From assembly GCF_002159185.1 (NCBI RefSeq), contig NZ_NFHD01000008.1, positions 1 through 64,000 of the forward strand: DNA of 64,000 nucleotides, given 5' to 3'. Shown here in pieces: positions 52,486 through 61,603 of this stretch; the first letter of the stretch is position 1; each line of letters begins with the position of its first letter. Source of the DNA: Gemmiger sp. An87. GTDB taxonomy: Bacteria; Bacillota; Clostridia; Oscillospirales; Ruminococcaceae. Below the pieces are notes generated by a model, which made no database searches, was not told the origin of the DNA, and saw only the letters and a list, made by a program, of their open reading frames with translations. A program made the position numbers and the translations under genes.

Positions 52486-54425
52486 TGCTTTTCCTCCTTT
52501 TTCACGGTGAAGGCGATGGTCGTGCCCTTGGGGCCGGTGCGCTCCACCCAGATGCGGCCGCCGTGGGCCTCCACTGCCTCCCGGCAGATGGTCAGCCCCA
52601 GGCCGGTGCTGCCGCTGCCGCTATAACCCTGTTCAAAGATGCGGGGCAGGTCCGCCGGGGCGATGCCGCTGCCGGTATCCGCCACCTGAAAGAGGATGAA
52701 TCCGTCCTCTCCGGCACCGGCACTCAGGGTGATGGTGTCGTTTTTGGTGTGGCGGTTGGCGTTGATGACCAGATTGAGAAACACCTGCAGCAGCATCTCG
52801 AAGCTGCCGTGGGCCTTCTCGCTGCAGGCAGAGCTCACCCGCACCGTGTTCTGGTTCTTCACGCAGATGGGCGCGCTGATGGCCCGCACCCGGTCCAGCA
52901 GGTCCGCCGTGTCCACCCGCTCGAACCGCAGCTCGCTGGTGTTGCCGTAGGAATATTCCATCAGCCGGGTGACCATGTCGCCCAGCCGCCGGGCCTCCTG
53001 CTGGATGGTCTTCAGGTTTTCCGGGGTCTCCCGGTCCACCCGGTCCGCCGCCAGCTGGATGCCGGTGAGCTGAGCATAGCCGGAAATCACGGTGAGGGGG
53101 GTCTTCAGCTCGTGGGCGATCCGGTGCAGGAATTCCAGGTTCATCCGGTTCATCCGCTCCAGCATCTCGCCCCGGCTGCGGCTCTCGATGAGGGCCGTCT
53201 CCCGCTGCTGAATGCGCAGGCTCACCGCCGCCCCGTTCAGGAACACAAAGCCCAGCATGCCCCAGGCCGCGGTGCCGTAGTGGCTCACGTCCGAGCTGCG
53301 GCCGGTGAGCAGCGCCTCGTGCAAAAGGCTTGCCACCAGCACCGCAAAGCCGCTGAGCACCAGCGCGTCGGCGGTCTCCAGCCCGCCCCGGCGCACAAAG
53401 CCGCGCACCGTGCCGAATACCAGGTACACAAGATACGGGATGGACAGGTAATACACCGCCGTGGACACGCTTACCAGCTGCCGGGTGGGCAGCGTGCCGA
53501 TGAGCACCGCCGCCGCGCCCGCCGCCGCCAGATACACCGTCAGCGGCCAGTGGGCGGTGGCCCTTGCGTACATGCACTTGAGCAGCAGCAGGATGGACAC
53601 CGGCATCAGCATCACCATGCAGATGAACAGCCGGTAGGCAAAATACCAGGAGGTATCCTCCGGCAGCAGGTGGACGATGTAGAAGCTCTGGTCCCGTAGG
53701 GCCATGAGCACGCAGCAGAGGGTCAGGCACAGGTAGGCGGCCCGGCGGCGCATGGCCGCGTTCATCAAAAAGTAGAGCGCCAGCAGCAGCAGGCCGCCGC
53801 TGAGGGTGAGGGAAATCAGGTCGTTGCCTGCCTTGAAGTCCTCGATGTTCTGCGGGCTGGACAGATACAGCACCGGGATGTGCCCGCCGTCCTTATGTAC
53901 GTAGTTGCCGTACTGGACCACCAGCTCGATGATGCCGTCTTCCCCGGCGCACGCCGGCAGGGTCATGTAGCCCACCCGGGGCACAAAGTCCTCCAGGGTC
54001 CCGGCCGGGTTGCCGAAGGCTGCCACCTCGCTGCCGTTCACAAACACCCGGGTGGCGTAGTCCACCGAAAAGCCGCAGAGGGCGTAATACGCCCCGGGCG
54101 TTGCCCGGATGCGCAGCCGGTGGGTGCCGTAGGCATAGTCCGAGGGGGAGACCTCCTCCCCGGCAGGCTGGCCGGTGCGGCCGGCCGCGAAATCCTCGCT
54201 GGTATAAAGGGCCTCGGGGTAGAAATCCCAGCTGCCCTCCAGCTGGAACAGCCCGGCCGCAGCGTCCTGGTTTTGCAGGTCCAGCCAGCCGTCTTCCACC
54301 CGGAGCAGCTGCACCGGCACACTGCGCAGGTTGAACAGGCCCTGCAGCAGCTGGAGGGCCAGTACCACCAGCACCACCAGCAGCAGCCACCGCAGCTTCT
54401 GCATCCGCTTGCCTGTTTGCTTCAC
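52482..54425 (-). CDS. Sensor histidine kinase with 7TMR-DISM-like sensor
   Basis: A 647-residue kinase. One N-terminal helix (13-31) leads to a ~150-residue extracellular jelly-roll-like domain (about 45-190, GSWDFYPEALY, RLRIRATPGAYYALCGFSVDYATRVFVNG), as in 7TMR-DISM extracellular carbohydrate-binding-like domains. Seven helices (about 203-405) follow, then a HisKA domain with H438 (RIAHELKTPL) and HATPase (NLVINANRHTKN, DTGSGI, GSTGLGL). It may detect a sugar or other small external ligand. The start is a GTG with GGGAGGGAG five bases upstream. It is coupled by ATGA to the response regulator. Confidence 0.9.
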   Translation of the reverse strand: MKQTGKRMQKLRWLLLVVLVVLALQLLQGLFNLRSVPVQLLRVEDGWLDLQNQDAAAGLFQLEGSWDFYPEALYTSEDFAAGRTGQPAGEEVSPSDYAYGTHRLRIRATPGAYYALCGFSVDYATRVFVNGSEVAAFGNPAGTLEDFVPRVGYMTLPACAGEDGIIELVVQYGNYVHKDGGHIPVLYLSSPQNIEDFKAGNDLISLTLSGGLLLLALYFLMNAAMRRRAAYLCLTLCCVLMALRDQSFYIVHLLPEDTSWYFAYRLFICMVMLMPVSILLLLKCMYARATAHWPLTVYLAAAGAAAVLIGTLPTRQLVSVSTAVYYLSIPYLVYLVFGTVRGFVRRGGLETADALVLSGFAVLVASLLHEALLTGRSSDVSHYGTAAWGMLGFVFLNGAAVSLRIQQRETALIESRSRGEMLERMNRMNLEFLHRIAHELKTPLTVISGYAQLTGIQLAADRVDRETPENLKTIQQEARRLGDMVTRLMEYSYGNTSELRFERVDTADLLDRVRAISAPICVKNQNTVRVSSACSEKAHGSFEMLLQVFLNLVINANRHTKNDTITLSAGAGEDGFILFQVADTGSGIAPADLPRIFEQGYSGSGSTGLGLTICREAVEAHGGRIWVERTGPKGTTIAFTVKKEEKQ

Positions 54426-54541
54426 GGCACTCCCTCCCTTGCCTCTTCAGCCCGTTTATATTTTTTGCCTTACCTTTTATTTTACCACGGTGCTCTGGTA
54501 TCAGGGGTGGAACTTTACAAATTTGTAAGGCAGCGCCGCAG

Positions 54542-54577
54542 AAAAAAAGCCCCCCGTGCCGGATTGGCACAGGGGGC
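54542..54577 (-). terminator. Terminator of the hybrid kinase gene
   Basis: Stem gccccc-gtgcc / ggcac-gggggc (about 54549-54576) followed on the minus strand by CTTTTTTTC. Confidence 0.85.
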
Positions 54578-54606
54578 CGGAAAGAACTCTTAACCTCTTT
54601 CCCCGG

Positions 54607-57168
54607 TCATTCGCCGGGCGCGGGGGCAGGCGGGGTCTTGCCCGCCCAGCACAGGGCCAGCGCCTCCAGCAGCCGGTCCATGTCGATGGGCTTGGACACA
54701 TGGGCGTTCATGCCCGCGGCGGTGGTGCGGTCCACGTCCTCGGCGAAGGCGTTGGCGGTCACCGCCACGATGGGCACCACAGCCGCGTCCGGCCGGTCCA
54801 GACGGCGGATGGCCCGGGCGGCTCCGCAGCCGTCCAGCACCGGCATCTGCATATCCATCAGGATGGCGTCCACCGAATAGGGGGCCGAGCGCTGGAACTT
54901 CTCCACCGCCTCGGCGCCGTTGGCCGCACCGATCACCTGGGCGCCGCTCATGGTAAGCAGCTCGGTGACGATCTCCATGTTCAGCTCGTTGTCCTCGGCC
55001 ACCAGAATGGTCTGGCCCGCCAGGGAACCGGCGGGGCTGGTCCCGGCGGCCTCACCGGCAGCCTCGCCCGCCGCCGCGCCGATCACCGGGCCGTCGTGCT
55101 GCTCCACCACCTCCAGCGGAAGGGTCACGGTGAAGCGGCTGCCCTTACCCACGGCGCTCTCCACCGTGATCTCGCCGCTCATCTGCTGCACCAGGCTCTT
55201 TACGATGGGCATGCCCAGGCCGGTGCCCTCGGTGGCGCGGGGGGTGAAGTGGGTCTCGCGGGAATAGGGCTCGAAGATGTGGTTCAAAAATTCCTCGCTC
55301 ATGCCGATGCCGGTGTCCGCCACCACGATCTGGAATTTGCTGTGCTTCTGATAATCGAACTGGCGGGCCTCCACCTTGATCTCGGCGCCCTCGCAGCTGT
55401 ACTTCAGCGCGTTGGAGAGCAGGTTGTTCATGATCTGGCCGATCTTGAAGGAGTCGCCCTTCACCACCGGGTCCTTGATCTGCACCGACAGCTCAAAATG
55501 CTTCTGCTGGCGCTCGGCCTGAACCCGGAACATCTCGCACACCTCGGTCAGATACTCGTTCAGATTGAACTCCTTCACGTCCAGGGCGCTCTTGCCCGCC
55601 TCCAGCTTGGCCATTTCCAGAATATCGTTGATGAGCATGAGCAGCTGCTTGGCCGCAAACTCCACCTTCTGGATATAGCCGGTGACCTTTTCTGCGTCGC
55701 CGGGGGTGCGGCGGATCAGCTCGGAGTAGCCGATCACCGCGTTCAGCGGGGTGCGCATGTCGTGGGACATGGTGTTGAAGAAGGTGTTGCGGGCCTTGGC
55801 GCTGGTCTTGGCGGTGTCCAGCGCCTCCTGCAGAATCATCATGTGCTGCATCTGCTGGCGCTTTTCCACGTCCACATCCTTGAAGCAGAGGATCACCTCG
55901 CCGGGCAGGATGTGCTTCTGGTAGATGGTGCGCACGTTCACCCAGTGGTAGCCGCCGCCGAACATGCGCTGGTAGTCGCCGCCGTAGTCCACCACGTTCT
56001 CCTTCACCCGCTGAGAAATGCTCTTGAGCGAGAAGTCCTGCTCGAACTCGGCGTAGGCCTCCGGGTGCACCCGCTTTTTCACCTGAGCCAGCAGCATCTC
56101 GTAATCGCCGCTCTCGGCAAAGGTGCCCCGCAGATCCGGCGAGGTCTTGATGGCCCGGTAGGTACCGGCCTCAAAATCCACCCGGTAGATGGCAAAGAAG
56201 GAATCGCTCAGCACCCGGATGGTCTTTTCGGTCTCGGCCAGCCGCCGCAGGTTCAGAATGTCCCGTACCACCATGAACAGAAGGGTCACAAAGGCGATGA
56301 GGGCCACGCCGATCAGCGAGTAGATCACCGGGTCCCTCTCGCCCATCAGCACCTCCTGGGTGGGGATGGTCATCACCACGGTCCAGCCGTTTTCCATCTC
56401 GGCATAATACACGCCCCGGGCCACGCCCTTGGGGTCCACGATCTGGGCGTCGTAGGCAAAGAGGCTGCCGTCCCGCACGCCGCTGATCAGCTGCTCGGTG
56501 TACACCGGGTCGGTGGCCTGCCGGTCGATCAGCCGGTAGAGCAGCCCGCCGTCGGTATCGAACAGATAAAAATGATAGGTGGAGGGCAGGCTGATCTCCA
56601 GATCCAGCACGTCGCCCTGATTGATGTACACATCCATGGCCAGTACGTCGCCCTCGGTGTCCATGGCCTTGGAGAGGGTGAAAATCTGGTCGCCGGTGAT
56701 GGCATCCTCATACACGTCGCTGAAGATGATCTCGTCCGGCGAGGCCAGCGCCTTCTGGTACCAGTCGGTGCTGGCATAGTCGTAGGCGCCGTCACCGGCC
56801 CAGGGGTTGGCGGCCACAATCTGTCCCCCGATCACCGCGTACATATCGGCCACATGGCCGCCGAACACCTCGTCCACGTTCTGCTGGTACTGCTCCATGC
56901 CCTGCTGCAGGGTGTCCCAGTCCATCTGGCCGTCCACCCCCTGGCCGGTGTACAGCCAGGCCATCTGGAAGACCCGGGCAAAGCTGTCCAGCCTGCTCTG
57001 GGTCTCGCGGGCATAGCTCTCGGCCAGCGACATGCCCATCTGCTGGGTGTTGCGCATCATCTTGTCCCGTACCAGGCCGATGCCCACCAGCAGAAGGGCG
57101 GCCACCACCACCAGCGTGGTGATGCTCAGCACGATGCTGTTCAGCGCCCGGCGCTGCTGCTTTTCCAT
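54607..57168 (-). CDS. Hybrid sensor histidine kinase with extracellular Cache-like domain
   Basis: An 853-residue protein. Two membrane helices (13-33 and 283-303) flank a ~245-residue extracellular region resembling a double Cache ligand sensor (DYASTDWYQKAL, IIFSDVYEDAITGDQIFTLSK). A PAS-like domain (about 315-435), HisKA with H469 (TMSHDMRTPLN), HATPase and a C-terminal receiver with D772 (LMDMQMPVLDG) follow. An Ala/Gly/Glu repeat linker precedes the receiver. No Hpt protein or output regulator is adjacent, so its phosphorelay partner is elsewhere. ATG 57168 follows GAGGGGAA; a longer start at 57213 lacks a ribosome site. Confidence 0.9.
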   Translation of the reverse strand: MEKQQRRALNSIVLSITTLVVVAALLLVGIGLVRDKMMRNTQQMGMSLAESYARETQSRLDSFARVFQMAWLYTGQGVDGQMDWDTLQQGMEQYQQNVDEVFGGHVADMYAVIGGQIVAANPWAGDGAYDYASTDWYQKALASPDEIIFSDVYEDAITGDQIFTLSKAMDTEGDVLAMDVYINQGDVLDLEISLPSTYHFYLFDTDGGLLYRLIDRQATDPVYTEQLISGVRDGSLFAYDAQIVDPKGVARGVYYAEMENGWTVVMTIPTQEVLMGERDPVIYSLIGVALIAFVTLLFMVVRDILNLRRLAETEKTIRVLSDSFFAIYRVDFEAGTYRAIKTSPDLRGTFAESGDYEMLLAQVKKRVHPEAYAEFEQDFSLKSISQRVKENVVDYGGDYQRMFGGGYHWVNVRTIYQKHILPGEVILCFKDVDVEKRQQMQHMMILQEALDTAKTSAKARNTFFNTMSHDMRTPLNAVIGYSELIRRTPGDAEKVTGYIQKVEFAAKQLLMLINDILEMAKLEAGKSALDVKEFNLNEYLTEVCEMFRVQAERQQKHFELSVQIKDPVVKGDSFKIGQIMNNLLSNALKYSCEGAEIKVEARQFDYQKHSKFQIVVADTGIGMSEEFLNHIFEPYSRETHFTPRATEGTGLGMPIVKSLVQQMSGEITVESAVGKGSRFTVTLPLEVVEQHDGPVIGAAAGEAAGEAAGTSPAGSLAGQTILVAEDNELNMEIVTELLTMSGAQVIGAANGAEAVEKFQRSAPYSVDAILMDMQMPVLDGCGAARAIRRLDRPDAAVVPIVAVTANAFAEDVDRTTAAGMNAHVSKPIDMDRLLEALALCWAGKTPPAPAPGE

Positions 57169-57261
57169 GCCTTGTTCCCCTCTTTCCCGCCGGGGCGCGC
57201 CCGGCCGCTTCATTCCACATTACAGTGTACCACAGTTCCCGGTTTTTCGCCAGTGAGTGCC

Positions 57262-58134
57262 TCACACACCCGTCGGGTGAGTAAAATGAGTCTGCCGGTA
57301 GGCCCGGGGCGAGATGCCGTACACCGATTTGAAGGCCCGGGAAAAATGCAAAGGGTTCGCGTAGCCCACCATGGTGCTGATGGTGCTCACCGGCTGGGTG
57401 GTCTCCTTTAAAAACTGGGCCGCCTGGGCCATGCGGTAGTGCAAAAGAAAGGTCTGGGGGCTCTCGCCCATGGTGTCCCGGAAGAGCTTGCCGAAATAGC
57501 TGCGGTTCAGCCCGCAGAAGGCGGCGATGTCCTCCACCGACACGTCCCGCTGGTAGTTCTGCTCAATGAAGGACAGCGCCTCCTTCATATAGAAGTCCCG
57601 CAGGCGGCGCTGGCTCTGGTGCTGGCGCGCCGCCGAGGATTCCACCAGCTGGTCCAGGAACAGAAAGCCCCGGCCGATCTGCCGGATGGGGCTGGCCTCG
57701 CCGTCCTGCACGATCTGCAGCATGCACTCCCGCAGCTTTTCGCCTCCGGCCCGGGTGCCGGGGGTGTAGATGGGCTTTGCCGCGCCCAGGCCCGCCAGAC
57801 TCAGGCTCTCGCGCACGCGCAGGCCGTCGAACTCGATCCAGGTGTACTCCCAGGGGTCCTTTTCGTCCGAGGCATAGGTGGTGGTCTGGCCCGGCAGAAT
57901 CAGAAACCCCTCCCCCGGCCCCACCGGATACACTTTTTCGCCCACATACAGCTTACCCTGCCCGGCGATGATGTAATGGAACAGATAGTGGTTGCGCCGG
58001 TGCGGCCCGTAGGAGTGCAGCGGCTCGGTGCGCTCCCAGCCGTATTGATACAGGTTCAGGTCCACAAAGCGTTCGTCCTGAAACACGTGGAAGATCAGCT
58101 TGTTGCCGGCGTCCGGCCCGAATGCGGTGGCCAT
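57262..58134 (-). CDS. AraC-family regulator of the sugar operon (MsmR-like)
   Basis: A 290-residue AraC regulator with an N-terminal cupin ligand-binding domain (about 20-150, YGPHRRNHYLFHYIIAGQG, GEGFLILPG) and a C-terminal pair of helix-turn-helices (about 185-285, VEDIAAFCGLNRSYFGKLF and ISTMVGYANPLHFSRAFK). It is divergent from a sugar ABC transporter and alpha-galactosidase, the arrangement of MsmR/RafR activators of raffinose-type sugar use. AGGGAGGAA precedes the ATG. Confidence 0.92.
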   Translation of the reverse strand: MATAFGPDAGNKLIFHVFQDERFVDLNLYQYGWERTEPLHSYGPHRRNHYLFHYIIAGQGKLYVGEKVYPVGPGEGFLILPGQTTTYASDEKDPWEYTWIEFDGLRVRESLSLAGLGAAKPIYTPGTRAGGEKLRECMLQIVQDGEASPIRQIGRGFLFLDQLVESSAARQHQSQRRLRDFYMKEALSFIEQNYQRDVSVEDIAAFCGLNRSYFGKLFRDTMGESPQTFLLHYRMAQAAQFLKETTQPVSTISTMVGYANPLHFSRAFKSVYGISPRAYRQTHFTHPTGV

Positions 58135-58169
58135 AATGCCATTCCTCCCTCATTTTGTCCGTTTTTCTG

Positions 58170-58280
58170 ATTATATACCATAATGCTAGATGACTTCAAG
58201 TAAAATGACCTGAATCAGCTAAATTGAGAGATAAAAGCCTGCAAAATGATATTTATCTTTCAACCGTCAAATCGTATAAT
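58170..58280. promoter_or_regulatory. Divergent promoters and AraC-site candidates
   Basis: Minus strand: TTGAAG (58194-58199), 18-base spacer, TATAAT (58170-58175) for the AraC gene. Plus strand: a weak TTTATC (58252-58257), 17 bases, then TATAAT (58275-58280) for the ABC genes, as expected for an activator-dependent promoter. Direct repeats ATGAC at 58190 and 58205 and ATGAT at 58246 may be AraC half-sites. The first overlaps the araC -35, allowing autoregulation. A further inverted repeat TTGTA/TACAA spans 58305-58328. Confidence 0.6.
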
Positions 58281-58443
58281 AAACACAGCCAAAAGGGAAA
58301 CAAATTGTATATAGTGCACATTGTACAAAACTGCTCCCGATTTTTCAGCACAACAGCGAAAACCGCGCTTCGCAGCTGCCCGCACCCGGCCGGGCGGGCG
58401 GCAGCAAGGGGCGAATTCGCACAGGAACAGGAGGAAACAAGCA

Positions 58444-59724
58444 ATGAGTTTGATGCGCAGACTGGCATGCGCTGCACTGAGCGTTTGCCTGGCCGCGGGT
58501 CTGGCCACCGGGCTGACCGGATGCGGCGAAAGCTCGGACGGCACCGTGAACCTGACCTTCCAGATCTGGGACGTGGCCCAGCGCGACGGCATGCAGGCCA
58601 TGTGCGACGCTTACACCGCCGAGCATCCCAATGTGAAGATCGAGGTGCAGGTGACCAGCTGGAACGAATACTGGACCAAGCTGGAAGCCGCCGCCATGAG
58701 CAACAAGATGCCGGATATCTTCTGGATGCACACCAACGAGATTCTGAAATACGCCGACAACGGCAAGCTGGCAGACTGCTCCGACATCGTGGAGACCGAG
58801 CACTTCTCGGATATCTCCCTGGCCAACGCCAGCGGTTCGGACGGCAAGCTCTACGGCGTGCCCAAGGACAAGGACACCGTGGGCCTCGTTTATAATAAGG
58901 AAATGTTCGATGCCGCAGGCGTGGCTTATCCGGACGAGACCTGGACCTGGGATGACCTGGTCAGCGCCTCTCAGGCCATCTACGACGCCACCGGCAAGTA
59001 CGGCTACATGGCCTACGGCGACGACCAGCTGGGCTACTGGAACTTCGTGTACCAGGCGGGCGGCAGCATCCTCACCGAGGACAACACCCGCGCCAACTTC
59101 ACCGACCCTGCCACCCAGAAGGGCATGGAGTTCTACATCGGCCTGCAGAGCTACGACTGGTGCCCTGACCAGAACTACTTCGCCGAGACCGCACCCGGCG
59201 CCGCCTTCTTCTCCGAGAAGGGCGCCATGTTCTTCGAGGGCAACTGGAACATCCTCACCGAGCTGCAGAACTACCCCGAAATGGTGGGCAAATGGGATGT
59301 GGCCGTGCTGCCCGCCTGCCCCGACCCGGTGAGCGGCGACGGCCGTGCCACCATCTCCAACGGTCTGAGCTACGCCACCGGCGCCAACAACAAGCACATG
59401 GACATCGTCAAGGACGTGCTGAAGTTCTTCGGCAGCGAGGAAGGCCAGCGCATCCAGGGCGAGAGCGGCGCCGCCATCCCCGCCTATGAGGGTCTGGAAG
59501 AGACCTGGGTGGGCGTGTTCGACGAATACCCCATCAACGTGCAGTGCTTCATCGACATGTTCGACTACAGCGTGCAGAGCGTAAACAACGCTGCCCGCCC
59601 CGAGTGGAAGAGCAAGGTCAGCGACACCCTGCTCAAGATCTATTCCGGCGAGCTGGATCTTTCCACCGGCCTCCAGACCATGCAGGAAATCGTGGATGAG
59701 GCCAGCGCCGAATATTACGAATAA
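58444..59724 (+). CDS. Sugar ABC transporter substrate-binding lipoprotein
   Basis: A 426-residue family 1 solute-binding lipoprotein with signal peptide and lipobox ending at C27 (GLTGCGES). The body carries LTFQIWDVAQRDGM, an N-terminal AYTAEHPNVKIEV and typical MsmE-like GNWNILTEL. It binds an oligosaccharide outside the membrane. AGGAGGAA lies nine bases before the ATG, and the leader is about 155 bases with a GC-rich hairpin near 58373-58404. The downstream alpha-galactosidase suggests raffinose, melibiose or related galactosides. Confidence 0.9.
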   Translation: MSLMRRLACAALSVCLAAGLATGLTGCGESSDGTVNLTFQIWDVAQRDGMQAMCDAYTAEHPNVKIEVQVTSWNEYWTKLEAAAMSNKMPDIFWMHTNEILKYADNGKLADCSDIVETEHFSDISLANASGSDGKLYGVPKDKDTVGLVYNKEMFDAAGVAYPDETWTWDDLVSASQAIYDATGKYGYMAYGDDQLGYWNFVYQAGGSILTEDNTRANFTDPATQKGMEFYIGLQSYDWCPDQNYFAETAPGAAFFSEKGAMFFEGNWNILTELQNYPEMVGKWDVAVLPACPDPVSGDGRATISNGLSYATGANNKHMDIVKDVLKFFGSEEGQRIQGESGAAIPAYEGLEETWVGVFDEYPINVQCFIDMFDYSVQSVNNAARPEWKSKVSDTLLKIYSGELDLSTGLQTMQEIVDEASAEYYE

Positions 59725-59739
59725 AGGAGGGCATCCCGC

Positions 59740-60624
59740 GTGAACAAAACTTCCAAGCTGTCCCGCGACGGCGCTGTCTGGGGTCTGGTGATGGTGGCCC
59801 CCACCATCATCGGTCTGCTGGTGCTGAACATCTGGCCGTTCATCGAGACCATTTACATGAGCTTCTCCAAGTCCAAGGCCTTTGGTACCTTCGAGTTCAA
59901 CGGTCTGGACAACTACATCGAAATGTTCCAGAGCACCGAATTCTGGAAGGCCACCTGGAACTCCATCTACTTCTGCATCCTCACCGTGCCGGTGGGCGTG
60001 TTCCTGGCACTGCTGGTGGCGGTTCTGCTGAACGCCAAGCTCAAGGGCCGCACCGCCTTCCGCGCCATCTTCTTCCTGCCCATGGTGGTGGCTCCCGCCG
60101 CCGTGGCCATGGTGTGGAAGTGGATCTTCAACACCGAGTACGGCATCATCAACAGCATCCTGGGCCACAACATCCGCTGGCTGACCAACCCCTCCATCGT
60201 GCTGGTCACCTGCGCCATCGTGGCCATCTGGAGCGCCATCGGCTACGACGCCGTGCTGCTGCTCTCCGGCATTCAGAACATCTCGGCCAGCCTGTATGAG
60301 GCTGCGAGCCTGGACGGCGCCTCCAAGGTGCAGCAGTTCTTCCACATCACCCTGCCCATGGTTTCGCCCACCCTGTTCGTGGTGCTCATCATGCGCCTGA
60401 TGGCCTCCCTGAAGGTGTACGATCTGATTTACATGATGGTCGATCAGTCCAACCCCGCCCTCACCAGCGCCCAGAGCCTGATGTACCTGTTCTACCGCGA
60501 GAGCTTTGTGGCCGGCAACAAGGGCTACGCGTCCGCCATCGTCATCTGGACCGTGCTGCTCATCGGTATCGTTACCCTGCTGCAGTTCGCGGGCCAGAAA
60601 AAATGGGTGAATTACGAGGTATAA
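59740..60624 (+). CDS. Sugar ABC transporter permease (MsmF-like)
   Basis: A 294-residue permease with six helices and the EAA loop LYEAASLDGASKVQQFFHITLPMVSP. It starts at GTG 59740, with AAAGGAGGG ten bases upstream, 15 bases after the binding-protein stop. Confidence 0.9.
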   Translation: MNKTSKLSRDGAVWGLVMVAPTIIGLLVLNIWPFIETIYMSFSKSKAFGTFEFNGLDNYIEMFQSTEFWKATWNSIYFCILTVPVGVFLALLVAVLLNAKLKGRTAFRAIFFLPMVVAPAAVAMVWKWIFNTEYGIINSILGHNIRWLTNPSIVLVTCAIVAIWSAIGYDAVLLLSGIQNISASLYEAASLDGASKVQQFFHITLPMVSPTLFVVLIMRLMASLKVYDLIYMMVDQSNPALTSAQSLMYLFYRESFVAGNKGYASAIVIWTVLLIGIVTLLQFAGQKKWVNYEV

Positions 60625-60627
60625 ATC

Positions 60628-61458
60628 ATGAGCACACAAACAAGCAAGACCCTGAACAAGACCCTCACCTATGTGGCATTGATCCTGGGCAGCGTGGTTA
60701 TGATCTTTCCCTTCGTGTGGATGCTGCTCACCAGCTTCAAGACCCAGGCCGAATCCATGGCGGTGCCGCCCCAGCTGCTGCCCAGCCAGTGGAACCTGGA
60801 CAACTTCATCACCGCGCTGGAAAGCCTGCCCTTCGTGAACCTGTATGTGAACACCGCACTGCTCATCCTCTTCCGGGTACTGTGCGCCGTGGTGTTCAGC
60901 TCCATGGCCGGCTACGCCTTCGCCAAGCTGAACTTCCCCTTTAAGAAGTTCCTGTTCACCATCGTTCTGGTGCAGATGATGCTGCCCAGCCAGATCTTCA
61001 TCATTCCCCAGTACTTAATGCTGGCCCGCATGGGTCTGACCAACACCATCTTCGCGCTGGTGTTCCCCGGCCTGGTCAGCGCCTTCGGCACCTTCTTTTT
61101 GCGCCAGACCTACCTGGGCATTCCCAACGAGATCGCCGAGGCCGCCTATCTGGACGGCTGCAACAAGTGGCAGACCTTCACCCGCGTCATGCTGCCCCTC
61201 ACCGGCTCCAGCATGGCCGCGCTGGCCATCTTCACCGCGGTGTTCGCTTACTCCGACCTGATGTGGCCGCTGATCTGCAACATCGACCTGAACATGATGA
61301 CCCTGTCTGCCGGCCTGTCCACCCTGAACGGCCAGTACACCACCAACTTCCCGGTTCTGATGTCCGGCAGCCTGCTGGCCATGATCCCCATGGTGATCCT
61401 GTACCTGATCTTCCAGAAGCAGTTCATCCAGGGCATCGCCATGACCGGCGGCAAGTAA
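60628..61458 (+). CDS. Sugar ABC transporter permease (MsmG-like)
   Basis: A 276-residue permease with six helices and EAA loop IAEAAYLDGCNKWQTFTRVMLPL. It starts three bases after the previous gene. No ATPase gene follows, so a shared MsmK-type ATPase encoded elsewhere probably powers the importer. Confidence 0.9.
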   Translation: MSTQTSKTLNKTLTYVALILGSVVMIFPFVWMLLTSFKTQAESMAVPPQLLPSQWNLDNFITALESLPFVNLYVNTALLILFRVLCAVVFSSMAGYAFAKLNFPFKKFLFTIVLVQMMLPSQIFIIPQYLMLARMGLTNTIFALVFPGLVSAFGTFFLRQTYLGIPNEIAEAAYLDGCNKWQTFTRVMLPLTGSSMAALAIFTAVFAYSDLMWPLICNIDLNMMTLSAGLSTLNGQYTTNFPVLMSGSLLAMIPMVILYLIFQKQFIQGIAMTGGK

Positions 61459-61482
61459 CCACTAAGCGTTTCCCCTTATCAC

Positions 61483-61528
61483 GGCAGGCGGCCGGCCGAA
61501 TCCCGGCCAGCCGCCCGCCTCGTGCTTT
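61483..61528 (+). terminator. Intercistronic hairpin before the alpha-galactosidase
   Basis: A long imperfect GC stem (about 61483-61519) is followed by TCGTGCTTTTTAT. The next gene lacks a clear own promoter, so this is probably partial termination or mRNA stabilisation between transporter and enzyme. Confidence 0.55.
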
Positions 61529-61603
61529 TTATCCACCTTTTCCAATTCCAGCGCCGGACCTCCAGGGCCCGGTGCGATTCCAAACTTCCAGGAGGACCCT
61601 TGT

